64,000 nucleotides of DNA from Rhizomicrobium sp. (GCA_037200985.1 JBBCGJ010000001.1:1340756-1404755); one strand, 5' to 3'; positions 24,436 to 33,800 are shown, counted from the stretch's first letter. Notes: generated from the letters alone by a model not told the origin. Translations and numbers: made by a program.

Positions 24436-26556
24436 ATGCGTGTTTGGGCGGGGCTGGGGCTGGTGTTCCTGGGTTTATGTGCCACGGGAAGCGTGGCGAT
24501 GGCGGACGGCAATGTGGCCTCGACCGAAACGGTCACGGTCACCGGCACGCGCAACCCGACCTCGGCGGTGACCTTCCCGGGCATGGTGGATGTGGTCGAC
24601 TACGACACGATCCAGGCCGATATCCCGTCCACGGTGTCGGACCTGTTCTACGGCATGCCGAACGTCCAGTTCGCCGGCGGTCCGCGCCGCACCGGACAAG
24701 GCCCGAGCATTCGCGGGCTCGGCGGCCAGGATGTCCTGACGCTGGTCGACGGAGTGCGGCAGAGCTGGACCTCCGGCCATGACGGCCAGTTCTTCCTCGA
24801 TCCGTCTTTGCTTGCCGGGGTTGATGTCGTGCGCGGCCCGAATTCCGCGCTGTACGGTTCGGGCGCTCTCGGCGGTGTGATCGCGTTCCGCACCGTCGAT
24901 GCCTCCGATCTTCTTGGCGCAAACGAGACCGCCGGCATCCGTGTCGGCCTCGGCTATCAGGGCGTCGACGACGAACTTCTCTACATGGCCACCGGATTCA
25001 CCCATGTCGGCAATCTCGACGTCGTCGGCAGCATCGGCCGGCGCACCTCCGGCGACATCAAGCTGGGCTCCGGCGCCACGCTGCCGGCCGACGACGACAT
25101 CGTCACCGGCTTCGCCAAGGCGGGTTACGACTTCGGCGATGGCCTGACCGTCAAAGTTTCCTATCAAGGCTACCAGGACGAAGCCATCGAGCCCGATGAC
25201 GGACAAGGCTTGTCCACCGGCGCGCCGATCGACAAGCGCGTCACCAACCAGCAGTTCTCCGGCCAGATCGACTGGAAGCCGAGCGGCACCGACCTCGTCG
25301 ATGTGCATGTCGTGCCCTATCACCTGGAGGGCAAGGTGGCGGAGACCGATCCCGCGACCGGCGACTTTGCGGTGCAGAGCATCACGACCGACGGCTTCAG
25401 CGCCGACAACCGCATCCCGTTCGGTTTCGCGAATGTCTCCGGCCTCTTCACCTTCGGTGGCGAGTGGTACCAGGACAGCCAGGTCGGCACCGACAGCGCG
25501 GGGGTCGGCGGCGTGCGCTCCGGCGTGCCGGACGGCAAGGACGAGTTCTGGGGACTGTTCGCGCAGATCGAGGCCAACATCGACCGCCCGCTCGGCGCGC
25601 CGGGCAAGCTCACGCTCATTCCCGCGATCCGCTACGACTCGTTCAGTTCCTCCTCGACAGGCAATCCGAGCCTGAACGAGGGCGCCACCTCGCCCAAGCT
25701 GGCGGCGACCTATGCGCCGGTCGACTGGTTCTTCGTCTTCGGCAATGTCGGCGAGGCGTTCCGCGCGCCGGGCATCAACGAGCTCTATCTGAGCGGCATC
25801 CATTTTGAGGTGCCGCACCCGATCCTTCCCGGCATCTCGGTCGCCAACACCTTCGAGCCCAATCCGAACCTCAAGCCCGAGACCTCGAAATACTGGGAGG
25901 CCGGTGCGGGCCTGCTGTTCAACAATGTGCTCGCAACCGGCGACACGCTCCGGGGCAAGGCGTCGTACTGGCACCAGAACGTCGACGACTTCATCGATCT
26001 AAGCGTGTTCCTGCCGCCGACGTTCTACAGCCTGGGATGCTTCACGCCGCCGACCTTCCTGGCGGATTGCAATGTCGGCCAGACGACCTCGATCAACGTC
26101 AACGCCGAACTGCATGGCGTCGAGTTGGAGGCGTCATACGACGCGCCGCGCTGGGCCCTCGACGCCTCCTACGGCACGATCGGCGGCAAGGAGCGCGGCA
26201 CGCCCTATTCGCTCAATTCGCTGATGCCGGACATCTTCTCGGTGATTGCGACGCTCAAGCTGCCGGAAATCGATGGCAGCCTGAACGTGCGGCTGCAGAA
26301 TGCGGGCTCGTTCCACAAGACCCTCGATCCGGCCAGCAACGACCCGCCGACCGACGACCGCACGGGCTATACGCTGTTCGATCTCTACGCGAGCTGGCAG
26401 CCGGGCGACGACATCCTGGACGGCAGATTGCGCGGCCTTCGCATCGATGCGGGCGTCGACAACCTGACCGACGAGGACTATTCGTCCTACGCGCAGGGCG
26501 TGAGTGCGCCAGGGCGCAACGCCAAGGTCCTCGCCAGCTACACCTTTACCTGGTGA
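24436..26556 (+). CDS. TonB-dependent heme/hemoglobin receptor
   Basis: A 706-residue outer-membrane receptor. It has a signal peptide (MRVWAGLGLVFLGL...AMA), a TonB-box-like TETVTVTGTR, a plug domain (SIRGLGGQDVLTLVDGVRQS; VDVVRGPNSALYGSGALGG) and a 22-strand-type barrel ending in the aromatic C-terminus YTFTW. The heme-receptor signature FRAP (GEAFRAPGINELYLSG) and NPNL (FEPNPNLKPE) are both present, with His residues between them. It is divergent from hmuS, behind two Fur-like sites. ATG 24436 is preferred over an upstream TTG. Confidence 0.93.
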   Translation: MRVWAGLGLVFLGLCATGSVAMADGNVASTETVTVTGTRNPTSAVTFPGMVDVVDYDTIQADIPSTVSDLFYGMPNVQFAGGPRRTGQGPSIRGLGGQDVLTLVDGVRQSWTSGHDGQFFLDPSLLAGVDVVRGPNSALYGSGALGGVIAFRTVDASDLLGANETAGIRVGLGYQGVDDELLYMATGFTHVGNLDVVGSIGRRTSGDIKLGSGATLPADDDIVTGFAKAGYDFGDGLTVKVSYQGYQDEAIEPDDGQGLSTGAPIDKRVTNQQFSGQIDWKPSGTDLVDVHVVPYHLEGKVAETDPATGDFAVQSITTDGFSADNRIPFGFANVSGLFTFGGEWYQDSQVGTDSAGVGGVRSGVPDGKDEFWGLFAQIEANIDRPLGAPGKLTLIPAIRYDSFSSSSTGNPSLNEGATSPKLAATYAPVDWFFVFGNVGEAFRAPGINELYLSGIHFEVPHPILPGISVANTFEPNPNLKPETSKYWEAGAGLLFNNVLATGDTLRGKASYWHQNVDDFIDLSVFLPPTFYSLGCFTPPTFLADCNVGQTTSINVNAELHGVELEASYDAPRWALDASYGTIGGKERGTPYSLNSLMPDIFSVIATLKLPEIDGSLNVRLQNAGSFHKTLDPASNDPPTDDRTGYTLFDLYASWQPGDDILDGRLRGLRIDAGVDNLTDEDYSSYAQGVSAPGRNAKVLASYTFTW

Positions 26557-26560
26557 CGGC

Positions 26561-26836
26561 ATGGGTGCTTCCGGCAAAACCCGTTTCGAACTGATCGGGC
26601 CGCGCTCGCCGGAAGCACTCATCTGCCAATGCCGAAGCGCGGGGATGCGCATCGGGCGGACGGGAAGTGCCGTGATGCGCGCGGTCGCACAGGCGCAGGA
26701 CCCATTCGACTTCGATGCCGTCTGGGCTGGCGCTCGCCAGATCGAGCCCGCCATTTCCCGGGACACCATTTATCGGTCGCTCCGGCGCCTTCGTTCGGTG
26801 GGCCTGATCCGGGATCACACCCTCAACACACGTTAA
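26561..26836 (+). CDS. Short Fur-like winged-helix protein
   Basis: A 91-residue protein whose C-terminal 60 residues (GSAVMRAVAQAQDPFDFDAV then ISRDTIYRSLRRLRSVGLI) match the winged-helix DNA-binding domain of Fur/Zur regulators, including the TVYR-like recognition helix (here TIYRSL). The metal-binding dimerisation domain is absent; the protein stops after IRDHTLNTR. It starts 4 bp after the heme receptor stop, so it is probably cotranscribed. Possibly a local modulator or competitor of Fur at the heme promoters; a degraded fur gene is the alternative. Confidence 0.65.
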   Translation: MGASGKTRFELIGPRSPEALICQCRSAGMRIGRTGSAVMRAVAQAQDPFDFDAVWAGARQIEPAISRDTIYRSLRRLRSVGLIRDHTLNTR

Positions 26837-26847
26837 GCGGAGCCCAG

Positions 26848-27315
26848 ATGCTGCCTTCCGAGAGACTCTTGTGTGACCGCCTCCGGGCGGAGCATGTGCT
26901 GATCTTCGCCCTGCGCATGCTGGTTGCTGGACGGGCGCGCTGTCCACTCCTGCACGAAGAGATGGACATCGCCGCCGGTCCGCTTGCCATGGAATTCCTA
27001 GCCGCTCTCAGCATATTCCTGATGACGCTCGGCAACGGCAGCCGGCGGCGGCTCGCGGTCGGCCCGCCGCCATGCCATCATCGGATGCCGGACGAAGAAG
27101 CAATTCTGTGCCTGGTTGCCGCGGCGCAAGAGGACGATGAAGAGCGGTTGGCTGCCCACCTGTGCTGGTTGGTGCGATCGGAGCGCCAACAAGCCGTGCG
27201 AGGCAGTCTGCGGGCGCTCGCCGACATGGCGACCTGCGCCGGGCTGCGGCTCTGCTCATCCGAAGCCGCCAATGCCGGTAGCGCGGCCGCCGTGCGGCGG
27301 ATGGCGCATCAATAG
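26848..27315 (+). CDS. Hypothetical protein of the heme-receptor operon
   Basis: A 155-residue, mostly helical protein starting MLPSERLLCDRLRAEHVLIF, 11 bp after the mini-Fur gene. Cys residues are scattered and a CHHRMPDEEAILCLVAAAQ segment is notable; there is no signal peptide. I recognise no family. The compact receptor-mini-Fur-unknown arrangement suggests a shared role in heme acquisition. Confidence 0.65.
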   Translation: MLPSERLLCDRLRAEHVLIFALRMLVAGRARCPLLHEEMDIAAGPLAMEFLAALSIFLMTLGNGSRRRLAVGPPPCHHRMPDEEAILCLVAAAQEDDEERLAAHLCWLVRSERQQAVRGSLRALADMATCAGLRLCSSEAANAGSAAAVRRMAHQ

Positions 27316-27760
27316 AGGTTTTCCTTGTAGTCCTTCTCCAGGCCTTTCCTGAGAAGCTCGGAAGCGCCTGGAATCGATAAAGCGGCCTTGGCCAGACTGG
27401 CGCCAATGCCGCCGCTGCGATTGAGCTTGATGTGCTCGACGAAGAGTTTGGCCGGGTCGATCGCGGGCGCCGTCGTGACCGGCCAGAGATTGGCGCGCGC
27501 GAGGGCGGCGCTGTCGCGGAGGACGATACGGTCCGTTTCGACCTCGATCGCGAGCAGCGGCATCCTGTCGTGAACGACGAAGTCGCCACGCGCGGCCAGG
27601 TCGGTCGTCAGCGTGGCCTTGCCGCGCAACACCGCGACCTTCGACGACCCCGGCATAAGGAGGACCACCCCCACGTGGGGCTGTACGAGGATATTCCTGA
27701 AACTGTCGACGCGCCGGTTGCCGGGCCGGTCCGCAAATGTCAGCAACTCGGCGGCGGCAC
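27309..27760 (-). pseudogene. PNPOx-like flavin-binding protein, N-terminally truncated
   Basis: The frame reads LTFADRPGNRRVDSFRNILV, then PHVGVVLLMPGSSKVAVLRG and further to KDYKENLY, matching the C-terminal two-thirds of the pyridoxamine-5'-phosphate-oxidase-like split-barrel family (MSMEG_1061 type). The first roughly 60 residues expected are missing: upstream of about 27760 the sequence changes to the end of a siderophore receptor gene. TTG at 27746 could start translation but would give an incomplete barrel. The 3' ends of this gene and the convergent 26848-27315 gene overlap by 7 bp. Confidence 0.65.
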
Positions 27761-27797
27761 GTAAGCGGGAAAGCGTCGCTCTGCGATCATCATGCCG

Positions 27798-28805
27798 TCA
27801 CTCAAACCGCCGCGTGATGCTGCCGATGATGGTGCGGCCGCGGCTGAAGTGGCACACCTCGCCGAAGCAGAGCTGGGTCCGGCTGTCGGCGACGTTGTCG
27901 ACGTTGAGCGCGATGCGCCAATCCTGAACCTCGTAGTGCACGTCGGCGTCGAAGAAGGTCAGGCTGCCGGTGGGGATGGTGTTGGTGGTGTCGGTCCAGG
28001 CCGCGCTGGCGTAGCGCATCCCGCCGCCCAGACCGAAGCCCTGCAGCGCGCCGTCCTGAAAGGTGTAGTCGGCGAATACCGAGGCCTGCGTCGACGGCGT
28101 GTTGGCGGGCTGCCGATCGATCTCGGTCGGATCGGTCGATTTTGTGATCCGCACGTCGTCATAGGTGTACGCGCCGGTGATGTTCAGGCCGCGGAATGGC
28201 GTGACGACGGTCTCGAACTCGATGCCGCGCGAGCGCTCCTCGCCGGTCTCGATCTGGAAGCCGTTATGGGCGATGTCGGGATCGGCGCTCAGGACATGCT
28301 GCTCGGTGAGGTCGTAGAACGACAGCGTCGCGCTGATCCAGCCGCTTTTGGGCGCGTACCGGATGCCGGCCTCATATTGCTGGCCGGTCAGCGGATCGAA
28401 CGGCGTGCCGAAGAAATCGGTGCCCGATTGCGGCACGAAGGACGTCGAATAGCTGACATAGGGCGCCAGACCGATGTCGGAGACGTAGACAAGCCCGACG
28501 CGGCCGGTCAGCGCGCTGTCATCCTGTTGCGCCGGCGCCATGCCGAAGAAGGCGCCGGCATAGTTGACGGTCTTGATCGACGACCAGTCTTGCCGCAGAC
28601 CGCCGGTCAGGAACCAGTGATCGCCATAGGCCATCTGGTCCTGCGCATAGATGCCGACCTGGCTGGCGCCCTGGTGCACGGATGAGGAAACCGTCGTCGG
28701 CGGCGTGATGGGCTCGTTGTAGTTCAGGGCGAAGTAGTCGGCGTCGGGCGCATTGCCGACGAGATCCAGCGCCGAAAACGGATCGTTCTGATAGTCCACT
28801 GGCGT
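27798..28805 (-). pseudogene. TonB-dependent siderophore receptor, C-terminal fragment
   Basis: About 330 residues of a FhuA/FpvA-type barrel: PVDYQNDPFSALDL, then QVGIYAQDQMAYGDHWFLTG, SFVPQSGTDFFGTPFDPLTG, QQYEAGIRYAPKSGWISATL and the terminal ITRRFE. The signal peptide, TonB box and plug domain are absent. At about 28800 the sequence switches to an unrelated gene read in a different frame. It is not functional as a receptor. Confidence 0.8.
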
Positions 28806-29601
28806 GGCCCGGGATTGCCTTGATGTAGGCTTCGGGGTCACCTTGCACGCCGAGATATTGACGGAAGAAGTCCCGCACCAGCCGCTTCACTTTGCGTTCC
28901 CGGAAGATGCGCCTGAGATAGCGAAAGCGATCACTGCCCAGCTTCTCGACAATCGACATCATGGCGTGCGCCACAGCGATCAGATCGGTGGCGCCAAAAC
29001 CATGGACGACGCGCAATCCGGCATCGAGCGGTGCGTAAAGCTCGCTCGAAATCGCGACCACCTCCGAGAAGCAGCTCCAGTTGCGCACGGCCTGGGTATG
29101 CAGGCGCATGCGCTCCTGCAGTGCGAGGACCGCCCTCTGCTGATCGTCGCGTTCCTCGCGGATCATCAGAAGCCGGCGATGATGGAAGGCCTCCGCCAGC
29201 TCAACAATCGTGTCGATGACCTTCTGGATATCGCTGGGTGTTGCCGGCTCCTGGCCCCACTGATCAATCGGCAGCGTCAGCACGAGCGCCTGGAGCAACT
29301 CGATGTGGTGCTGCTCGATCTTGGCGATGAGAGTCTTGTCTGCGACGCCGTCGTCCGAGACGCCTGCGGTCGGCCCATAATGGGCCAGCACCGCCAGGAT
29401 ATGGGCCGGGAAGCAGCGCTTGAAGATCTCCATCAGCGCATTGAGGTGTTCGGGGAACGCCTTCTGCTTCGCCTCGGCCATCTGCAAAATGGCCTTACGG
29501 ATCAGTCTGGGATCGACCCCCGAAAAGGGATACCGCACGACGTAGGGAGCGCCGTCATCGTCCGGCCGCTTCTTCCGTTGGCTCCTGTTCTTCTTGCTCA
29601 T
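28805..29601 (-). pseudogene. Unknown protein, C-terminally truncated
   Basis: From ATG 29601 about 265 residues are open (MSKKNRSQRKKRPDDDG, a basic start followed by a long helical protein with PEHLNALMEIFKRCFPAHIL, then AFHHRRLLMIREERDDQQRA, later FRYLRRIFRERKVKRLVRDF). After GDPEAYIKAIPGHA the sequence enters siderophore-receptor DNA out of frame. I do not recognise the family; a nucleic-acid-binding or defence-type role is only a guess from the charged composition. Confidence 0.5.
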
Positions 29602-29753
29602 CTGGGGGGTATTGCTTGGCACCTGATTTGGCACCGAACGCAATATAACGGCTTAGGATCAGCCGGGACGAACCAGGAGTTTATGCGCGGAAAAGCCAAC
29701 AAACCTGGGCAAAGCATCACCCTAGAGGATGGCAGAGGACGGCCCTACCCGCA

Positions 29754-29796
29754 TTTCAAGACCGGTGCCTTAAACCGCTCGGCCACCCATCCGTCT
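29754..29796. repeat. Right attachment repeat (partial tRNA-Ser copy)
   Basis: A 43-bp perfect copy of 11576-11618 in the same orientation: the 5' half of tRNA-Ser from the anticodon loop outward, without the 3' half. It cannot encode a tRNA and marks the right end of the island. Confidence 0.85.
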
Positions 29797-29875
29797 ATTC
29801 GGACCAGATACGGCGCGGAACGCGAAAGTGCAATGCCGCCGCGGGCTTGGGACCGACCCGCCGCTGGCAGCCGCG

Positions 29876-30121
29876 ATGAAGTTGGAGCAGACTGTACGGA
29901 CCAAGATGGGAATCGCCGTGGCGGACGAATATCGGGCGCGCGAAGCGTGCGAACAATCGGGCGTCTATCGCGCGGTGCATGAGCACCAGCATACGCCGGA
30001 TCACGACGTGACGGTTCTCCACGGTCACGTCTTTCCACGCTGCAGCCATCATGGCTGCGAGCCGAAATTCGTGCTGGTCGCGGCCGGCCAGAACGTCAAC
30101 TCCAACAACTGGTTCCGGTGA
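29876..30121 (+). CDS. Small hypothetical protein with Cys/His pairs
   Basis: An 81-residue frame with a conserved-looking core: SGVYRAVHEHQHTPDHDVTV, then LHGHVFPRCSHHGCEPKFVL. The RCSHHGC arrangement resembles a small zinc-binding knuckle. The stop overlaps a GTG at 30118 that could start the dipeptidase gene. No function is known. It is the first gene outside the island. Confidence 0.6.
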   Translation: MKLEQTVRTKMGIAVADEYRAREACEQSGVYRAVHEHQHTPDHDVTVLHGHVFPRCSHHGCEPKFVLVAAGQNVNSNNWFR

Positions 30122-30129
30122 ACGGCGCG

Positions 30130-31404
30130 ATGAAGACGCTGACGCGCAGGACCGTGCTGGCGAGCGGAGCCGCGCTCGCGGCGGCGCCGGCCTTCGCGAA
30201 GCCGCGGCCGTCGCCGCTCGACCACGTCAAGGCGATCCACCAGAAACTGATCTGCCTCGACACCCATCTCGATACGCCGGCGAATTTCGCGCGGCCCGGC
30301 TGGGACATCATGCAGCGCCATACGGCGGCCGAGTTCAGCCAGGTCGACTATCCGCGCATGGTCGAAGGCGGGCTCGACGGCGGGTTCTTCGCGATCTACA
30401 CGCCGCAGGGGCCGCTCACGCCGGACGGCATGATGGCGGCGCGCGACGCGGCGCTGGTCCGCGCCGCCGCGATCCGCGAAACGGTTGCGAAGAACGCCGC
30501 CCATTTCGAACTCGCCTTCGTGCCGGGCGATGCCGCGCGCATCGCGGGCAAGGGCAAGCGGATCGTCTATCAGTCGATCGAGAATTCCTATCCGCTGGGC
30601 ACCGACGTCACCCTGCTCAGAAGCTTTTACGCGCTCGGCGTGCGCATGGCCGGACCGGTCCATTTCAAGGACAACCAGCTCGGCGATTCGGCGACCGACA
30701 AGAGCCGTAGCTGGAAGGGCCTGTCGCCGATGGGCCGGGACTGGCTGGCGCTGTGCAACGAGCTCGGCATCGTGCCCGACGCCTCGCATTCCTCCGACGA
30801 CGTGTTCGACCAGATGGTCGCGGGTTCGAAGACGCCGATCATCCTGTCGCATTCCGGCTGCCGCGCGGTGCACGAGCATCCGCGCAACATCGACGATGCG
30901 CGCCTGAAGCGGCTCGCGGACACGGGCGGCGTCATCCAGGTCAATTCGCTCAGTTCCTACATGATCGCCACGCCCGACAATCCGGACCGCGAGAAGGCGT
31001 TCGGCGTGATCTATGGAAGGCTGCGCGGCGTCGCGGACATGACGCCGGCCGACGCCAGGAAGGCGGTGGCGGAGGCCGGCGCCGCGATGAAGGCGCTGAA
31101 CGCGAAATATCCGCAGCCGCGCGCGACCTTCGAGGACTACATGGCGCACATGCTGCACGCGTTGAAGCTCGTGGGACCGGAGCATGTCGGTGTCGGCGCC
31201 GATTGGGACGGCGGCGGCGGCGTCACCGGCATGGAGGACTGTGCCGACAATTGGAAGATCACCGCGCGCCTGCTCAAGGAGGGCTATCGCGAGGACGATC
31301 TGCGGAAAATCTGGAGCGGCAATGTGCTGCGCGTGCTTGGGGCGGCAGAGGACGGCCGCGCGAAACCCGCCGCGCCGCCGCCGCCGGTCGGAGGCGGCGA
31401 GTGA
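30130..31404 (+). CDS. Membrane dipeptidase (peptidase M19, renal dipeptidase family)
   Basis: A 424-residue exported M19 dipeptidase. A Tat-like signal (KTLTRRTVLASGAALAAAPAFA) precedes the catalytic domain. Zinc-site motifs are visible: LDTHLDTPANF, YQSIENSYPLG, VPDASHSSDDVFDQM with ILSHSGCRAVHEHPRN, and GVGADWDGGGG. The family hydrolyses dipeptides, often with D-residues. ATG 30130 is chosen; GTG 30118, in GTGA overlap with the preceding gene, is an alternative. The CoA-transferase gene follows with another GTGA overlap. Confidence 0.92.
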   Translation: MKTLTRRTVLASGAALAAAPAFAKPRPSPLDHVKAIHQKLICLDTHLDTPANFARPGWDIMQRHTAAEFSQVDYPRMVEGGLDGGFFAIYTPQGPLTPDGMMAARDAALVRAAAIRETVAKNAAHFELAFVPGDAARIAGKGKRIVYQSIENSYPLGTDVTLLRSFYALGVRMAGPVHFKDNQLGDSATDKSRSWKGLSPMGRDWLALCNELGIVPDASHSSDDVFDQMVAGSKTPIILSHSGCRAVHEHPRNIDDARLKRLADTGGVIQVNSLSSYMIATPDNPDREKAFGVIYGRLRGVADMTPADARKAVAEAGAAMKALNAKYPQPRATFEDYMAHMLHALKLVGPEHVGVGADWDGGGGVTGMEDCADNWKITARLLKEGYREDDLRKIWSGNVLRVLGAAEDGRAKPAAPPPPVGGGE

Positions 31405-32804
31405 GCATTGCCCGATCGACGCTTGCCGGCCTGATGGGGCTGGCGGGCCGCGCGATGCCGGACTTCGTGCACTTCGGATCTGGGGCCCCTGCCCTCAAGA
31501 CGCGGTTTCATGCCGACGAGGCGGCGGCGGCGGCGATCGCGGCCGGCGCGGTCGCGGCGGCCGACATCTGGACGCTGCGTTCGGGCGAGCGGCAGCAGGT
31601 GCGCGTCGACAGCCGCGAGGCGGCGGCCGCTCTCGTCGGCTTCCTTCACCAGAAATTCGCGGACAAGACAAAGGCGCCCGACATGCGCGGGCAGTTCGAG
31701 GCCAGTCCCACCGCGGCGAAGGGCTTCCGGCGCACGCGCGACGGCCGCTTCGTCTTCCTGCATCCGAGCTTTCCCGAGAGCACCGCGCGGCTGCTCAAGG
31801 TGCTGGCCTGCCCGGACGAGCCCGAGGCGGTGAAGGCGGCGGTGGCGAAATGGGACGGGCTCGAATTCGAAGACGCGGTCGCGGCGGCGGGCGCCTGCGC
31901 CGGGCTCGCGCGCGCGCCGGAGGAATGGGACGAATCCGAACAGGGCCGCATCCTGGCGAACCGGCCGGTGGTCGAGGTGACGCGGATCGGCGACAGCGAG
32001 CCGGAGCCCTTCAAGCACGGCGGCGACGCGCCGCTCGACGGCGTCCGTGTGCTCGATCTGACTCGTGTGCTGGCGGGGCCGTCCTGCGCGCGCACCCTGG
32101 CGCAATATGGTGCCGATGTGATGGCGATCTCTTCGCCGAACCTGCCTTCGGTGCCGATGTTCGTCAGCGACACCGGACACGGCAAGCGCGCGGCCTTTAT
32201 CGATCTCGAAACCTCGGACGGCCGGGACATCTTGCGGCGCCTCGCGCGTGAGGGCGACGTCTTCAGCCAGAGCTACCGGCAGGGCGCGCTGGAGCGGCTC
32301 GGCTTCGGGCCGCTCGAGCTGGCGCGGATGCGGCCGGGCATCGTGTGCACCGCGATCAATTGCTATGGCCATGAGGGACCGTGGCGGACGCGGCCGGGTT
32401 GGGAACAGCTCGGCCAAACGGTCACCGGCATGGCGGTGGTGCATGGCGGCGCGGAGACGCCCCGGCTGCAGCCCGGCGCGGTGACGGATTACGCGACGGG
32501 TTTCCTCGCCGCCTTCGGCACCATGATCGCGCTCGAGCGGCGCGCGCGGTATGGCGGTTCGCATCTGGTGCGCGTGTCGCTGGCGCAGACCGCGGTATGG
32601 ATGCGCGGCATGGGATTGGCCGGCGAAGATCGGTTGGCGGCGACGCAGCCCCTCACCGCCGAGGAGATCGCCGCCTGGTCGATCGGCAGCGACACAGGCT
32701 TCGGCCCGATGACCTATCTGCGTCCGCCGGTGACGCTGAGCGCGACACCCGCGCGGTGGACGCGGCCGACCGTGCCGCTCGGCACGCATGCGGCGGTCTG
32801 GTGA
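31401..32804 (+). CDS. CoA-transferase family III (CaiB/BaiF)
   Basis: A 467-residue protein with GTG 31401 overlapping the dipeptidase stop. The C-terminal two-thirds match family III CoA-transferases: PLDGVRVLDLTRVLAGPSCA, YGADVMAISSPN, RAAFIDLETSDGRDILRRL, CYGHEGPWRTRPGWEQLGQ and DYATGFLAAFGTMIAL. The first 200 residues form an extra domain. The usual catalytic Asp region falls near VFSQSYRQGALERLGFG, where the common N-F-R-P is replaced by QSYRQG. It transfers CoA between carboxylic acids; substrate unknown. Confidence 0.88.
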   Translation: MSIARSTLAGLMGLAGRAMPDFVHFGSGAPALKTRFHADEAAAAAIAAGAVAAADIWTLRSGERQQVRVDSREAAAALVGFLHQKFADKTKAPDMRGQFEASPTAAKGFRRTRDGRFVFLHPSFPESTARLLKVLACPDEPEAVKAAVAKWDGLEFEDAVAAAGACAGLARAPEEWDESEQGRILANRPVVEVTRIGDSEPEPFKHGGDAPLDGVRVLDLTRVLAGPSCARTLAQYGADVMAISSPNLPSVPMFVSDTGHGKRAAFIDLETSDGRDILRRLAREGDVFSQSYRQGALERLGFGPLELARMRPGIVCTAINCYGHEGPWRTRPGWEQLGQTVTGMAVVHGGAETPRLQPGAVTDYATGFLAAFGTMIALERRARYGGSHLVRVSLAQTAVWMRGMGLAGEDRLAATQPLTAEEIAAWSIGSDTGFGPMTYLRPPVTLSATPARWTRPTVPLGTHAAVW

Positions 32805-32833
32805 TTTCCTCCCCGCTGTTGCGGGAAGGAAAG

Positions 32834-33709
32834 CTATTTCACCTTTAGCGGCGGCTTAACGTCGGCGTAGCGCATCGGCTGGCGCGCGGCGTCGGCCACC
32901 GTCGCATTGGCCGGCGGCGTCTCGTACTGCCTGTACTCCGGCACCTCGTCGAGGCGGGCGAAGCGGTAGCCTTCCTCGACCAGCGCCGGCACCACGGCTT
33001 CGACCAGCGCGCCGGACTGGCGGTGCACGCAATGCATCAGCACCACGCCGCCGTCATGCCGGCGGATCTCGCGCAGATAGCCCTTGGCGCAGGTCTCGGC
33101 CGTCCAGCGATGATGCCAGCAGCTCCAGTCCGCCGCGCTCATCACATAGCCGTCGCTGGTCATAGAGATCTCGCCGCCATTGTCCCAGTAGATCGGGCCG
33201 ACATAGTTGCGCAGAAGCGGATCGGCGTTGAGGATCTCGGCATGCGCCGTACGCCATGCGCCGTAGGGCGCGCGGAAATAGAATTTGTCGGTCGGCTTCA
33301 TCAGCGGCGCTATCAGGTCGTGCACCACGCGGATCTGGCTGATAAGCCGCTCCGGCGCCGCATCGAAGCGGCGGTTGAGCAGCGGATGGGTCGCGCTGTG
33401 GTTGGCCAGCAGGTGTCCCTCCGCGGCGATGCGCGCCAGGATGTCGGGATAGCGCCGCGCCATGTCGCCGACGATGAAGAACGTCGCCTTCACGTTCATC
33501 GCCTTGAGCGCATCGAGCACCGCCGGCGTGTTGGTGTTGGGGCCGTCGTCGAACGTCAGCGCCACGACATGCGCGTGGCGGAGGCCCGAGTGGAAGATGT
33601 TCTTGGCCTGAAACAGGGCGATCCGGTCGTCGCCGGCCGGCTGCGCCGAGGCCGCGCCGATCGCCGTCGCGGCGAACACCGCGCCCGCGATGAACTTCCA
33701 AAACCGCAT
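32834..33709 (-). CDS. Polysaccharide deacetylase family protein (NodB domain)
   Basis: A 291-residue exported CE4 protein. A signal peptide (MRFWKFIAGAVFAATAIGAASA) is followed by NodB motifs: VALTFDDGPNTNTPAVL (motif 1, TFDDGP), LANHSATHPLL (motif 2, HSxTH), FYFRAPYGAWR (motif 3) and VLMHCVHR near the end. Such enzymes deacetylate N-acetylated glycans. ATG 33709 is preferred over an upstream TTG at 33742 because of the signal peptide. Confidence 0.92.
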   Translation of the reverse strand: MRFWKFIAGAVFAATAIGAASAQPAGDDRIALFQAKNIFHSGLRHAHVVALTFDDGPNTNTPAVLDALKAMNVKATFFIVGDMARRYPDILARIAAEGHLLANHSATHPLLNRRFDAAPERLISQIRVVHDLIAPLMKPTDKFYFRAPYGAWRTAHAEILNADPLLRNYVGPIYWDNGGEISMTSDGYVMSAADWSCWHHRWTAETCAKGYLREIRRHDGGVVLMHCVHRQSGALVEAVVPALVEEGYRFARLDEVPEYRQYETPPANATVADAARQPMRYADVKPPLKVK

Positions 33710-33800
33710 CGCGCCCAACCCCTTGAACCGATAGTGCCCCAATTCGGAACAACTCTAGAGGCTGGCGTCCGCCGCAACAAGGCGGCGGCGGCAAACATGG

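Larger units (their letters stand above)
11576..29796. mobile_element. Genomic island integrated at tRNA-Ser (about 18.2 kb)
   Basis: Bounded by the perfect 43-bp direct repeat of the tRNA-Ser 5' half. A decayed tyrosine integrase lies immediately inside the left end. The cargo includes B12-regulated nrdAB and a MetE-like gene, copper-related genes, a full heme uptake locus and several truncated genes. No conjugation, replication or phage structural genes are visible and the integrase is broken, so the element is probably immobile. Confidence 0.75.

Noticed and set aside
29745..30038. Minus-strand frame overlapping the right attachment repeat
   Set aside because: Part of it is simply translated tRNA sequence and it conflicts with the better-supported plus-strand gene at 29876.
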